Assembly (NCBI RefSeq): GCF_026810445.1
Contig: NZ_CP113949.1
Location: 372,001-436,000, forward strand
DNA from: Pseudomonas sp. BSw22131
GTDB taxonomy: Bacteria > Pseudomonadota > Gammaproteobacteria > Pseudomonadales > Pseudomonadaceae
Direction: 5' to 3'
DNA length: 64,000 nt
Both the position numbers and the translations under genes were made by a program. Position 1 is the first letter of the stretch; each line of letters opens with the position of its first letter. The notes beneath the pieces were generated by a model. That model had not been told where the DNA came from. It searched no databases and was given only the letters and a program-made list of their open reading frames with translations. This document shows, piece after piece, positions 17,071 through 25,685 of the stretch.

Positions 17071-19401
17071 TCAAAGAATCCGCGCAACTTCCACGTGCCG
17101 CTCCAGCTTGATCGCGACAAACTTCGACGTCGGCGTGCTGCTGCCTTCACCCACGCTTTCGAGCGGCACCAAAGGATTCACCTCTGGGTAATAAGCTGCC
17201 GCCTGACCTGCCGGAATGTCGAACGCCAGCAAGGTGAATCCCTTGACCCGGCGCACAATGTCATCGCCCCAGATCGAGACGATATCGGCCTTTTGCCCTG
17301 GCACGAAGCCCAGGCGCACGATGTCAGCCTCGTTCAGGAATATCACATCACGCTGTCCTTTCACGCCGCGATAACGGTCGTCCAGGCCATAAATGGTGGT
17401 GTTGTACTGATCGTGGGACCGCATCGACTGCATGATCAGGTCCGGAACGATCCCGGTGGCGCGAACGCCTTCATGCACCAGATCAACCGGCAAGACGTTC
17501 GGCTTGAAGTTGGCGCGTGCGCTCGGGGTGTTCCAGCGACGAACGCCGGCCGAGTTGCCCAGATAGAACCCGCCCGGGTGCTTGATCTTCTCGTTGAAGT
17601 CCTTGAAGCCCGGGATGGTGTCGGCGATCAGGTCACGAATGCGGCTGTAGTCTTCGACCAGCCACAGCCAATCCACCGGTTGCTTGCCCAAGGTTGCGTT
17701 TGCAATACCAGCGACGATGCCTGGCTCCGAGCGCATTTGACCCGACAGCGGCTTCAACTGACCGTTGGAGGCGTGAACCATGCTGAACGAATCTTCAACG
17801 GTGACCGCTTGCGGGCCCTGGGCCTGGATGTCGATGTCGGTCCGGCCAAAGCACGGCAGGATCAGCGCGTCTTTGCCGTGCATCAGGTGGCTGCGATTAA
17901 GCTTGGTGCTGATTTGCACGGTCAGATCACAGTTACGCAGCGCTTCGGCGGTACGCGGGCTGTCCGGCGTGGCTTGTGCAAAGTTGCCGCCCAGGCCGAT
18001 GAAGACTTTGGAGCGGCCTTCGAGCATCGCATGGATCGCTTCGACCACGTTGTGGCCGTTGGTGCGTGGCACTTTGAACTGGAAGCGTTTTTCCAGCGCA
18101 TCAAGGAAGAACACCGGTGGGCGTTCGTTGATGCCCATGGTGCGGTCGCCTTGCACGTTACTGTGACCGCGCACTGGGCAGAGTCCTGCACCTGGGCGGC
18201 CGATATTGCCGCGCAGCAGCATCAGGTTGGCGACTTCCTGAATAGTCGGCACCGAATGGCGGTGCTGAGTGATCCCCATCGCCCAGCACATGATCACGTT
18301 CTTGCCTTTGGCATACATGCGCGCGGCTTGCTCGATGTCACTCAGCGGCAAACCGGACTGCTCGGTGATTTGCTCCCACGTGGTGTCGTCGATCTTCGCC
18401 AGGTAATCCAGCACGCCCTGGGTGTGCTCGTTGAGGAAGTCGTGGTCGAACACGGACGGCGCATTGGTGGCCTGTGCTTCACGCTCCCATTGCAGCAGGA
18501 ACTTGGCCATGCCGCGCAGCAGGGCCATGTCGCCACCCAGCGCCGGACGGAAGTAAGCGGTGTTGGTGGGCTCTGATCCGTTGCTGAGCATTTCCAGCGG
18601 GTGCTGCGGATGCTGGAAGCGTTCAAGGCCGCGCTCTTTGAGCGGGTTTACACACACCACTTGAGCGCCGCGCTGCACCGCTTCACGCAGCGGTTCGAGC
18701 ATGCGTGGGTGGTTGGTTCCAGGGTTTTGCCCCAATACGAAAATGGCGTCGGCGTGCTCGAAATCATCGAACGTGACGGTGCCTTTACCCACGCCGACGC
18801 TTTGTGACAACGCCACGCCGCTGGCTTCGTGGCACATGTTCGAGCAGTCCGGGAAGTTATTGGTGCCATACGAACGAACGAACAACTGGTACAGATACGC
18901 CGCTTCGTTGCTCGCCCGACCCGAGGTGTAAAACTCGGCCATGTCCGGGCTTGGCAGGTTGTTCAGGTGCTTGGCGATCAGCGCGAAGGCGTCGTCCCAA
19001 CTGATCGGCTTGTAACGATCAGACTCGGCGTTGTAGACCATTGGCTCGGTGAGGCGGCCCTGATACTCAAGCCAGTAATCACTTTGTTCGAGCAGGTCGC
19101 TGACGCTGTGACGGGCAAAGAACGACGAATCGACACGGCGTTTGGTCGCTTCCCAGTTAACCGCCTTGGCGCCGTTTTCGCAGAACTTGACCATGCCGCT
19201 TTCCGGCGAGTCGCCCCACGCGCAGCCCGGGCAGTCGAAACCGCCGTTCTGGTTGGTCTTGAGCATCATGCGCAGGTTTTTCAGCGCGTTGTCGCTGGTC
19301 AGCCACGCTTGCGTCACGCTGATCAGCGCGCCCCATCCGCCGGCAGGGCCTTTGTAAGGCTTGTAACGCGGGACTGGGGTCTTGTCGGCTTGTTTGTGCA
19401 T
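17071..19401 (-). CDS. FdhF/YdeP-family molybdopterin oxidoreductase
   Basis: A 776-residue molybdopterin-dependent oxidoreductase of the FdhF/YdeP (formate-dehydrogenase-like alpha subunit) family. Near the N-terminus GGFDCPGCAWGD replaces the full four-Cys [4Fe-4S] motif of classic formate dehydrogenases. HEASGVALSQSVGVGKGTVT and VLGQNPGTNHPRM follow as cofactor-binding segments, and a molydopterin dinucleotide-binding C-terminus ends the protein. No selenocysteine is needed. The start at 19401 is 2 nt after the fdhD stop, so the two are one operon, and FdhD supplies the sulfur for its cofactor. Substrate is unknown; formate is not proven for YdeP-type enzymes. Confidence 0.9.
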   Translation of the reverse strand: MHKQADKTPVPRYKPYKGPAGGWGALISVTQAWLTSDNALKNLRMMLKTNQNGGFDCPGCAWGDSPESGMVKFCENGAKAVNWEATKRRVDSSFFARHSVSDLLEQSDYWLEYQGRLTEPMVYNAESDRYKPISWDDAFALIAKHLNNLPSPDMAEFYTSGRASNEAAYLYQLFVRSYGTNNFPDCSNMCHEASGVALSQSVGVGKGTVTFDDFEHADAIFVLGQNPGTNHPRMLEPLREAVQRGAQVVCVNPLKERGLERFQHPQHPLEMLSNGSEPTNTAYFRPALGGDMALLRGMAKFLLQWEREAQATNAPSVFDHDFLNEHTQGVLDYLAKIDDTTWEQITEQSGLPLSDIEQAARMYAKGKNVIMCWAMGITQHRHSVPTIQEVANLMLLRGNIGRPGAGLCPVRGHSNVQGDRTMGINERPPVFFLDALEKRFQFKVPRTNGHNVVEAIHAMLEGRSKVFIGLGGNFAQATPDSPRTAEALRNCDLTVQISTKLNRSHLMHGKDALILPCFGRTDIDIQAQGPQAVTVEDSFSMVHASNGQLKPLSGQMRSEPGIVAGIANATLGKQPVDWLWLVEDYSRIRDLIADTIPGFKDFNEKIKHPGGFYLGNSAGVRRWNTPSARANFKPNVLPVDLVHEGVRATGIVPDLIMQSMRSHDQYNTTIYGLDDRYRGVKGQRDVIFLNEADIVRLGFVPGQKADIVSIWGDDIVRRVKGFTLLAFDIPAGQAAAYYPEVNPLVPLESVGEGSSTPTSKFVAIKLERHVEVARIL

Positions 19402-19403
19402 GC

Positions 19404-20243
19404 TCAAGCTGGATTCTCCATCGCAGGGCTGTAAACCCGCGGCGCACTTTTCTGCGGCAGGTGGATTAAATTGAGGTTGTGACGACGCGCCCATTGCAGC
19501 GCCAGGCCGGTTGGCGAGGACAGGCTGACGAGGGTTTGTATGCCTGCACGCAGGACTTTCTGGATCAATTCAAGGCTGCACCGGCTGGTAACGATCGCAA
19601 GGCCCCCGGTGGTCGAAATGTTCTGACGGATCAACGCACCGATCAATTTGTCGAGCGCGTTGTGCCGGCCGATGTCTTCGCGACCGAGCAGCAACTGGCC
19701 TTTATCGTTCATGAACACCGCCGCATGCACCGCGCCACAGTGCTGACCCAATGGCTGAAATTCACTGATGCGCTGGCGCAGCCCATCGAGCCATTCGACA
19801 GGCGGCAACGGGGCGCCTGGCAGCACATTCAGTTTGGGTAACGCCTGCTCGACGGCTTCCACACCGCAAAGGCCGCAGCCACTGGTGCCCGCCATTTGGC
19901 GGCGCTGAGTCTTGAGGTTCCAGAACGCGCGACTGGTGATTTCGACTTCGGCAGTCTGGGCGGACCCGCGACCTCCAAGCTTGATGTCGTAGATTTCATC
20001 AGGAGAAATGATGATGCCGCTGCCGAGCGTGAAACCCACGATGAAGTCTTCAAGGTCGGTTGGGCTGACCAGCATCACTGCCTGGCTGATACCGTTGTAG
20101 GCAATCGCCAGCGCGACCTCTTCGGCCAGGGATGCAGACTCTGCGGCATCTCGGGCGAGGTTTGAGTAGCTGTAGAACTGACTTGCTGCGGGCGCGGGCA
20201 AGTTTTTTGCGGGCGCCGTGCTGTCCGTGCGTTTGGCGTGCAT
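19404..20243 (-). CDS. fdhD: Formate dehydrogenase accessory sulfurtransferase FdhD
   Basis: A 279-residue protein that passes sulfur from IscS to the molybdenum cofactor of formate dehydrogenase. The functional CGLCG pair of cysteines is present (about residue 123), as are FIVGFTLGSGIIISPDEI and GREDIGRHNALDKLIG. It is immediately upstream of the oxidoreductase. The ribosome site before the ATG at 20243 is weak. Confidence 0.93.
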   Translation of the reverse strand: MHAKRTDSTAPAKNLPAPAASQFYSYSNLARDAAESASLAEEVALAIAYNGISQAVMLVSPTDLEDFIVGFTLGSGIIISPDEIYDIKLGGRGSAQTAEVEITSRAFWNLKTQRRQMAGTSGCGLCGVEAVEQALPKLNVLPGAPLPPVEWLDGLRQRISEFQPLGQHCGAVHAAVFMNDKGQLLLGREDIGRHNALDKLIGALIRQNISTTGGLAIVTSRCSLELIQKVLRAGIQTLVSLSSPTGLALQWARRHNLNLIHLPQKSAPRVYSPAMENPA

Positions 20244-20302
20244 GCGAAGTACCGGCAGAGTTTTCAGACCCTTAGCCTAGGCCCCTTGTCGGATAACGTC
20301 TA

Positions 20303-20325
20303 ATCGCTAGTACTGATGTAGCGAT
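20303..20325. promoter_or_regulatory. Candidate LysR-type operator upstream of fdhD
   Basis: A perfect 7-bp inverted repeat ATCGCTA-N9-TAGCGAT contains a T-N11-A core (CTA-N9-TAG), the general LysR-family box. It lies between the LysR gene (ends 20338) and the fdhD start (20243), 60 bp ahead of fdhD. Which regulator binds is inferred only from proximity. Confidence 0.45.
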
Positions 20326-20337
20326 AGATAGCGTCGA

Positions 20338-21225
20338 TCAAGAGAGTTCGACCATTTTCTGGTACAGGCCGAAGCAGGCTTCAGCCAGCGCGGAGCGCGG
20401 CGCGGCGCGGCGCATGATCAGGCCCAGACGCGCAATTGTCTTTGCTTGTTCTATGGGTTGAAGACGCAAATGTTCCGTCAGAGATTCCAGTCCACCGTCC
20501 AGCGGCATAATCGCGCAGCAAAAACCGCCGTGCACCGCCTGCAGCAATTGATGCACTGCGTCGGTCTGGATCAGCGGCTGTGGTTGCAGGCCGCGGCTGT
20601 GAAAATTGTGGTCAATGGACTGACGAAAATGCATGCCGCTGGTGAGCATGCCCAACGGCAACTCAATCAGGCTCTCCCAGCTCAGCGGTGCATCGCCGAA
20701 GCTGAAATGGCGCTGGTCATACATCAGGCCCATCCGGGTTTCAGCCAGTTGCAGCGAGTCGAAGCGGTCGTTGTCCAGTCGTTCCAGATACGACACACCA
20801 AGGTCCAGCCGATTGCTCGCCAGTTGCTCAAGGATCTGCTCGGAACTGAGCGATGACAGCTCAAAACTCATGTTCGGGTGAACGGTGTGCAGGCGGTGCA
20901 ACAGGGGCAAAGGATCGAAACTCGATAACGGCACAACGCCAAGTCGCAAGGTCCCGACCAGATGCCCGCGACAGGCGGCGGCTTCGGCGAGTAAGCCGTC
21001 ATACGCGGCCAGAACGGTGCGAGCCCACGCCAGCACTCGCTCACCGGGAGCGGTGAAGCCTTCAAAGCGCTGACCACGATTGACCAGCGGCAGGTCAAGT
21101 TCTTCCTCAAGGCTGCGCAGGCGCATGGAAAGCGTTGGTTGGGTGATGTGACAACGCGCTGCGGCTTGTCCGAAATGACGGGTTTCGTCCAGGGCAATGA
21201 GGAATTTCAGCTGTTTGATGTCCAT
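20338..21225 (-). CDS. LysR-family transcriptional regulator
   Basis: A 295-residue LTTR. The N-terminal winged helix-turn-helix is DIKQLKFLIALDETRHFGQAAARCHITQPTLSMRL, and a LysR substrate-binding domain occupies about residues 90-290. ATG at 21225 is preceded by GGAG at 5-nt spacing; an in-frame GTG two codons upstream overlaps that site and is less likely. It reads toward fdhD on the same strand, unlike the usual divergent arrangement. Effector unknown. Confidence 0.9.
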   Translation of the reverse strand: MDIKQLKFLIALDETRHFGQAAARCHITQPTLSMRLRSLEEELDLPLVNRGQRFEGFTAPGERVLAWARTVLAAYDGLLAEAAACRGHLVGTLRLGVVPLSSFDPLPLLHRLHTVHPNMSFELSSLSSEQILEQLASNRLDLGVSYLERLDNDRFDSLQLAETRMGLMYDQRHFSFGDAPLSWESLIELPLGMLTSGMHFRQSIDHNFHSRGLQPQPLIQTDAVHQLLQAVHGGFCCAIMPLDGGLESLTEHLRLQPIEQAKTIARLGLIMRRAAPRSALAEACFGLYQKMVELS

Positions 21226-21440
21226 CGTCACTCCATATGACGCAAAGCAGGCACCGCGATTCTAGCGCGACCAGATGTCGCACGGCTTGAAACCTTGTAG
21301 TCGTCGTGTCGGGTGATGAAGCTCGTCGGGAAGATAACGAAAAACGTTCTGGCGACGGGCAATAATGAGGATGTCGACGCCGCATTGTGGACTCAGGCAG
21401 GCGCACGTGCCCTCACAGAGTTCTAACCAACGACCAACGT

Positions 21441-22103
21441 CTAAAGTCCGGCGATCAGGTCTCGATAATCCCCCACAGCCTCAAACTCCTCGGTATCTTT
21501 CGGGCCTTTTCGGCTGTCCGGTTCACGCACGGCCAACAGGTGTTTGATGCCGTAGCGACCCGCGCTGCGCAGGATCGGCAATGTGTCGTCGATAAACACA
21601 CTGCGTGTCGGATCAAAGCCGATGTCGGCGTGCAGCGCGTCCCAGAATTGTGGGTTTTCCTTGGGCACGCCGTAGTCGTGAGAGCTGATCAGGCGTTCGA
21701 AGTAGGGCGCCAGTTCGATGCGCTCCATCTTGAGCGACAACGAATCGCGGTGCGCATTGGTGATCATGATCACGCGTTTACCAGCGTGCTTCAGCGCCGC
21801 CAGAAAGGTCTCGGCATCAGGGCGCAAAGCGATCAGGTGGGCGATCTCTACCTTCAGATCCCTGACAGACAACTTGAGCTCGGCGCTCCAGAAATCCGTG
21901 CAATACCAATTGAGCGTGCCGGCGTTTTTTTCGAACAGCGGCAACAGCTCAAGCTCCGCCATCGCCCGACTGACGCCATGAACCTCGGCGTAGCGCTGCG
22001 GTAGATGTTCCAGCCAGAAGTGATTATCGAAGTGCAGATCCAGCAGCGTCCCGTCCATGTCCAACAGGACGGTGTCGATGTCGTGCCAAGGTAAAGAAGG
22101 CAT
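21441..22103 (-). CDS. yrfG: HAD-family GMP/IMP nucleotidase YrfG
   Basis: A 220-residue HAD hydrolase that dephosphorylates purine nucleotides. Motif I is LLDMDGTLLDLHFDN, motif II MITNAHRD, and motif IV FIDDTLPILRSA. The start at 22103 (MPSLPWHDIDTVLLDMDG) places motif I at the normal distance. It is divergent from nudE, a conserved pairing that suggests shared nucleotide-housekeeping roles; TATAGT in the 103-bp gap is a plausible -10 for nudE. Confidence 0.9.
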   Translation of the reverse strand: MPSLPWHDIDTVLLDMDGTLLDLHFDNHFWLEHLPQRYAEVHGVSRAMAELELLPLFEKNAGTLNWYCTDFWSAELKLSVRDLKVEIAHLIALRPDAETFLAALKHAGKRVIMITNAHRDSLSLKMERIELAPYFERLISSHDYGVPKENPQFWDALHADIGFDPTRSVFIDDTLPILRSAGRYGIKHLLAVREPDSRKGPKDTEEFEAVGDYRDLIAGL

Positions 22104-22206
22104 GTGTCTCTCTCGACGGTGATATGTGAAAAGTACGTCGGCAGATCCGACAACGACTTTCGCAAAAGCCACGGTATAGTACCGCGTCCATGCCAAGGAG
22201 CTCGCC

Positions 22207-22773
22207 ATGCATCAGAAACCCACCGTACTTGCCCGCGAAATTGTCGCCAGCAGCCGCCTGTTTCGTGTTGAAGAAGTGCAGTTGCGCTTCTCCAATGGCG
22301 TTGAACGCGTCTATGAGCGTTTGGTTGGGCGGGGCAACGGATATGGGGCGGTGATGATCGTGGCAATGCTCGACGCAGAGCACGCCGTGTTGGTGGAAGA
22401 GTATTGCGGAGGCACCGATGAGTACGAACTGTCGCTGCCCAAAGGTTTGATCGAGCCGGGCGAGGATGTGCTGGCGGCGGCCAACCGGGAGCTCAAGGAG
22501 GAAGCCGGGTTTGGTGCCCATCGGCTTGAGCATCTGACGGAGCTTTCCTTGTCCCCTGGCTACATGAGTCAGAAGATTCAGGTGGTGCTGGCCACCGACC
22601 TGTTCGAGGAGCATTTGCCGGGCGATGAGCCTGAGCCCATGCGCGTGGACAAGGTCAATTTGCGTGAGCTTTCCAGCCTGATCGAACACCCGCAGTTCTC
22701 CGAGGGACGCGCATTGGCGGCGCTGTATCTGGTCCGTGATTTACTCACCCAGCGCGGAGTGTTCCGACCATGA
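22207..22773 (+). CDS. nudE: ADP compounds hydrolase NudE
   Basis: A 188-residue Nudix hydrolase acting on ADP-ribose, NADH and Ap3A-type compounds. The Nudix box is complete: GLIEPGEDVLAAANRELKEE followed by AGF. Its stop overlaps the start of cysQ by 4 nt. Confidence 0.93.
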   Translation: MHQKPTVLAREIVASSRLFRVEEVQLRFSNGVERVYERLVGRGNGYGAVMIVAMLDAEHAVLVEEYCGGTDEYELSLPKGLIEPGEDVLAAANRELKEEAGFGAHRLEHLTELSLSPGYMSQKIQVVLATDLFEEHLPGDEPEPMRVDKVNLRELSSLIEHPQFSEGRALAALYLVRDLLTQRGVFRP

Positions 22774-23612
22774 CCGACGTCTTCGCTTCCTTGCCTCATC
22801 CGCTGCTGGCACCTGTTATCGAACTGTGCCGTCGTGCCGGGGAAGCGACTCTGCCGTTCTGGCGCAATGACACCGAAGTCACTTCGAAATCCGACAACTC
22901 CCCGGTCACCGCTGCAGACCTCGCGGCGCATCACGTGTTGGTAGATGGCCTGAAAGCGCTGGCGCCCGACGTGCACATTCTTTCTGAAGAAGACGCCGAC
23001 ATTGCACTGAGCACCCGCGCTGGCTGGAAACGCTGGTGGCTGGTTGATCCGCTGGATGGCACCAAGGAGTTTATTTCTGGCAGCGAGGAGTTCACGGTCA
23101 ATGTGGCGCTGATCGAAAATGGGCATGTGGTGTTTGGCGTTGTTTCGATGCCCACCAATGACCGGTGTTACTTCGGCGGTGCGGGGCTTGGTGCCTGGCG
23201 CAGTGATGATCCGCAGCATCTGGCGCCGATTTCTGTGCGCGAACGGCCGGCTGCCGGTGAAGCGTTCACGGTGGTCGCCAGCCGGCGTCACTCCAGTCCT
23301 GAACAGGAAAAGCTGTTGGCCGGGCTGTCTTCTGCGGTTGGCGAGTTGCAGTTGACCAATATTGGTAGCTCGTTGAAGTTCTGCCTGCTGGCCGAAGGCG
23401 CCGCCGATTGTTATCCACGTCTGGCGCCGACCTCTCAGTGGGACACTGCCGCTGCGCAGGGTGTGCTGGAGGGCGCGGGCGGCGTAGTTCTGGATCTGGA
23501 GGGTGAGGTGTTCGCCTACCCGGCGCGCGATTCATTGCTTAACGGATTTTTCCTGGCGCTGCCTGCCAAAGCATCATGGCGCAGTGCTCTGTTGGCGTTG
23601 GCCAAAGGGTGA
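22770..23612 (+). CDS. cysQ: 3'(2'),5'-bisphosphate nucleotidase CysQ
   Basis: A 280-residue Mg-dependent phosphatase of the inositol monophosphatase superfamily that removes PAP formed during sulfate assimilation. Metal ligands are in LSEEDAD and in VDPLDGTKEFISGSEEF; the C-terminal WDTAAAQGVLEGAGG is also intact. Coupled to nudE. The 209 bp after it hold only degenerate REP-like sequence. Confidence 0.93.
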   Translation: MTDVFASLPHPLLAPVIELCRRAGEATLPFWRNDTEVTSKSDNSPVTAADLAAHHVLVDGLKALAPDVHILSEEDADIALSTRAGWKRWWLVDPLDGTKEFISGSEEFTVNVALIENGHVVFGVVSMPTNDRCYFGGAGLGAWRSDDPQHLAPISVRERPAAGEAFTVVASRRHSSPEQEKLLAGLSSAVGELQLTNIGSSLKFCLLAEGAADCYPRLAPTSQWDTAAAQGVLEGAGGVVLDLEGEVFAYPARDSLLNGFFLALPAKASWRSALLALAKG

Positions 23613-23821
23613 AACCAGACACCTGCGCTTCACCAGGTTTTACTGCCGCTGCGCAGCAGATCGTCCGAGTGCGGCCCTGACACAATCCGCGCTCCCACGC
23701 CCTCCGGGGCAGAATCAAAACCCCAAGAACACCCGCAAACCCTAAAGGAGCGCACGAGCCCAGCGAGGCCGCGATCGGCTGCGAAGCAGTCTTAATCAAT
23801 CCCCGCTATCCCCTTACTGCG

Positions 23822-24289
23822 CTATCGATGGATCACGAATTGCCCGCTGAAGGTCACGGCCGGCTCATCGCAATATTGCTCGGTAATTTGTGTGTGCAGC
23901 GTCAGTCTCGCCCGCCCCCGGCGGCGGTATATCGTCAAAAACCGCTCCCACGCTGCGTCATCCGGCGCGTCGCAGATTGCCACCGCATCTGTTTTGACCG
24001 GCAACGGATAGCTGATCTGCCCTTCCTGAATCACGATATGAGCGTCGTCGATACCGACTTCCTTAAGCCGTAGATGCAGCCACCCCCAGCCCGCCAGGAC
24101 TGCACCGCAATAAAGGCTGCCGCCAAACAGCGTGTTCTTGTGGTTCACATTTGGCGCAAGCGACAGATGCAGGCGCAACGTCCGGTCGTGCCAGCTCAGC
24201 ACGTTCATCCCCATGTCGGCGGTTAGCGGGATGTCATGATGCAGCAACGCTTCCAGCGCTTTGGCCTGGGCGAGATCGTTGTCATTCAT
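23822..24289 (-). CDS. YiiD C-terminal-type thioesterase
   Basis: A roughly 155-residue hot-dog-fold protein of the YiiD_C thioesterase group, with the core NVNHKNTLFGGSLYCGAVLAGWGWLHLRL. No substrate can be given. The start is ambiguous: ATG at 24289, or ATG at 24319, which would overlap the end of dctD by 14 nt and has a better GGGGG upstream. It lies directly behind dctBD on the same strand. Confidence 0.8.
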   Translation of the reverse strand: MNDNDLAQAKALEALLHHDIPLTADMGMNVLSWHDRTLRLHLSLAPNVNHKNTLFGGSLYCGAVLAGWGWLHLRLKEVGIDDAHIVIQEGQISYPLPVKTDAVAICDAPDDAAWERFLTIYRRRGRARLTLHTQITEQYCDEPAVTFSGQFVIHR

Positions 24290-24305
24290 GAGATTTTTTG
24301 CCCGT

Positions 24306-25685
24306 TCATTCGACGTCATCGTGACCCCCGCCGCTGAAGGTCAAACCGTGTTTGCGCAGCTTGTCGTGCAGGGTCTTGCGTGGCAGTCCGAGCGCTTGCG
24401 CCAGGCTTCGAACCGAGCTGTGTGGACGCGACAGTTCAGCCGCAATCAAGGAGCGCTCGAAACTCTCGACCTGATCGCTCAGCCCGCCGTCAGTGCTCGG
24501 CGTTTCGGGCTGTTGATTGCCTTCAAGCTCAAGTTCCAGTCCCAGAGCGAAGCGTTCGGCGGCATTTTGCAGCTCACGGACATTGCCCGGCCAGCTGTGG
24601 CGCAGCAGCAAGGCGCGATGTCCCGGCTGTAATGGGTGACGCGGCAAACCATGGCGCAAGCTGGCGGCATCAGCGAAATGCTGGAACAGCACCAACGGAT
24701 CTTCGCCGCGCTCACGCAGCGGAGGAATGCGCAGCGGCGCGACATTGAGCCGGTAATACAAGTCGGCACGAAAACGGCCTTGATCAGCGGCCTGACGCAG
24801 GTCTTCCTTGGTGGCGGCGATCACGCGGATATCCAGCGCTATCTGCTGGTTGCCGCCGAGCCGCTCGACCACGCGCTCTTGCAACAAACGCAGCAGTTTG
24901 ACCTGCACATCCATGCTCATGCTTTCTATTTCATCGAGAAACAGCGTGCCGCCGTTGGCGAATTCGAACTTGCCGATGCGCCGCTTCTGCGCGCCGGTAA
25001 AGGCACCGGGCTCATGCCCGAACAACTCGCTTTCCACGACTGATTCGGCCAGCGCCCCGGCGTTGATCGCGACGAACGGTCCGTTCCGGCGATTGGACAG
25101 ATCATGCAGCGCCCGCGCTACCACCTCCTTGCCCGCTCCGGTTTCCCCGAGGATCAATACATCGGCTCTGGTCCCTGCGAGTGCGCCGATCTGGTCGCGC
25201 AAGCGCTGAATGGGTGCAGACAACCCCACCAGTCGGTTGCTCAATTGCTGGCTGTCGCTCAGGGCAAGGCGCAGGCTGCGGTTGTCCAGCACCAGACGGC
25301 GCAGTGCGAGGGCGCGACGTACGCTGTCGAGCAACGCGTCGCTGGCGAATGGCTTTTCCAGAAAGTCGTAGGCTCCGGCACGCATGGCCTGGACCGCGAG
25401 TGGTACATCGCCATGGCCGGTGATCAGCAGTACCGGCAGGTCCGGGTCTTGCGCGTGCAATTGGTTGAGCAGCTCCAGCCCGTCGATCCCCGGCATACGG
25501 ATATCGCTGACGATCACGCCGGGCCAGTCGCGCTCGATACGTGCGGGCAGGCCCTGGGCATCACTCAAGGTCAGCACCTTCAGGCCGGCGAGGTCCAGGG
25601 TCTGGCTCAACGCCTGACGCAGATGCGGGTCGTCGTCGATCAGCACAACCTGTGTACGGCTGTCGATGGCGGTGTCCGTGCTCAT
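24306..25685 (-). CDS. dctD: Sigma-54-dependent response regulator, DctD type
   Basis: A 459-residue NtrC-family activator. The receiver domain has the phospho-acceptor Asp in VIVSDIRMPG. The AAA+ domain has Walker A GETGAGKEVVAR, the sigma-54 contact loop GAFTGAQ and Walker B GTLFLDE. A Fis-type HTH (SVRSLAQALGLPRKTL) ends the protein. By family it activates C4-dicarboxylate transport genes, none of which are next to it. It overlaps the kinase by 4 nt. Confidence 0.9.
   Translation of the reverse strand: MSTDTAIDSRTQVVLIDDDPHLRQALSQTLDLAGLKVLTLSDAQGLPARIERDWPGVIVSDIRMPGIDGLELLNQLHAQDPDLPVLLITGHGDVPLAVQAMRAGAYDFLEKPFASDALLDSVRRALALRRLVLDNRSLRLALSDSQQLSNRLVGLSAPIQRLRDQIGALAGTRADVLILGETGAGKEVVARALHDLSNRRNGPFVAINAGALAESVVESELFGHEPGAFTGAQKRRIGKFEFANGGTLFLDEIESMSMDVQVKLLRLLQERVVERLGGNQQIALDIRVIAATKEDLRQAADQGRFRADLYYRLNVAPLRIPPLRERGEDPLVLFQHFADAASLRHGLPRHPLQPGHRALLLRHSWPGNVRELQNAAERFALGLELELEGNQQPETPSTDGGLSDQVESFERSLIAAELSRPHSSVRSLAQALGLPRKTLHDKLRKHGLTFSGGGHDDVE

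Noticed and set aside
17059..18576. 505-codon plus-strand ORF
   Set aside because: It is the antisense shadow of the FdhF/YdeP gene in GC-rich sequence; no domain pattern, while the minus strand shows clear molybdopterin-enzyme motifs.
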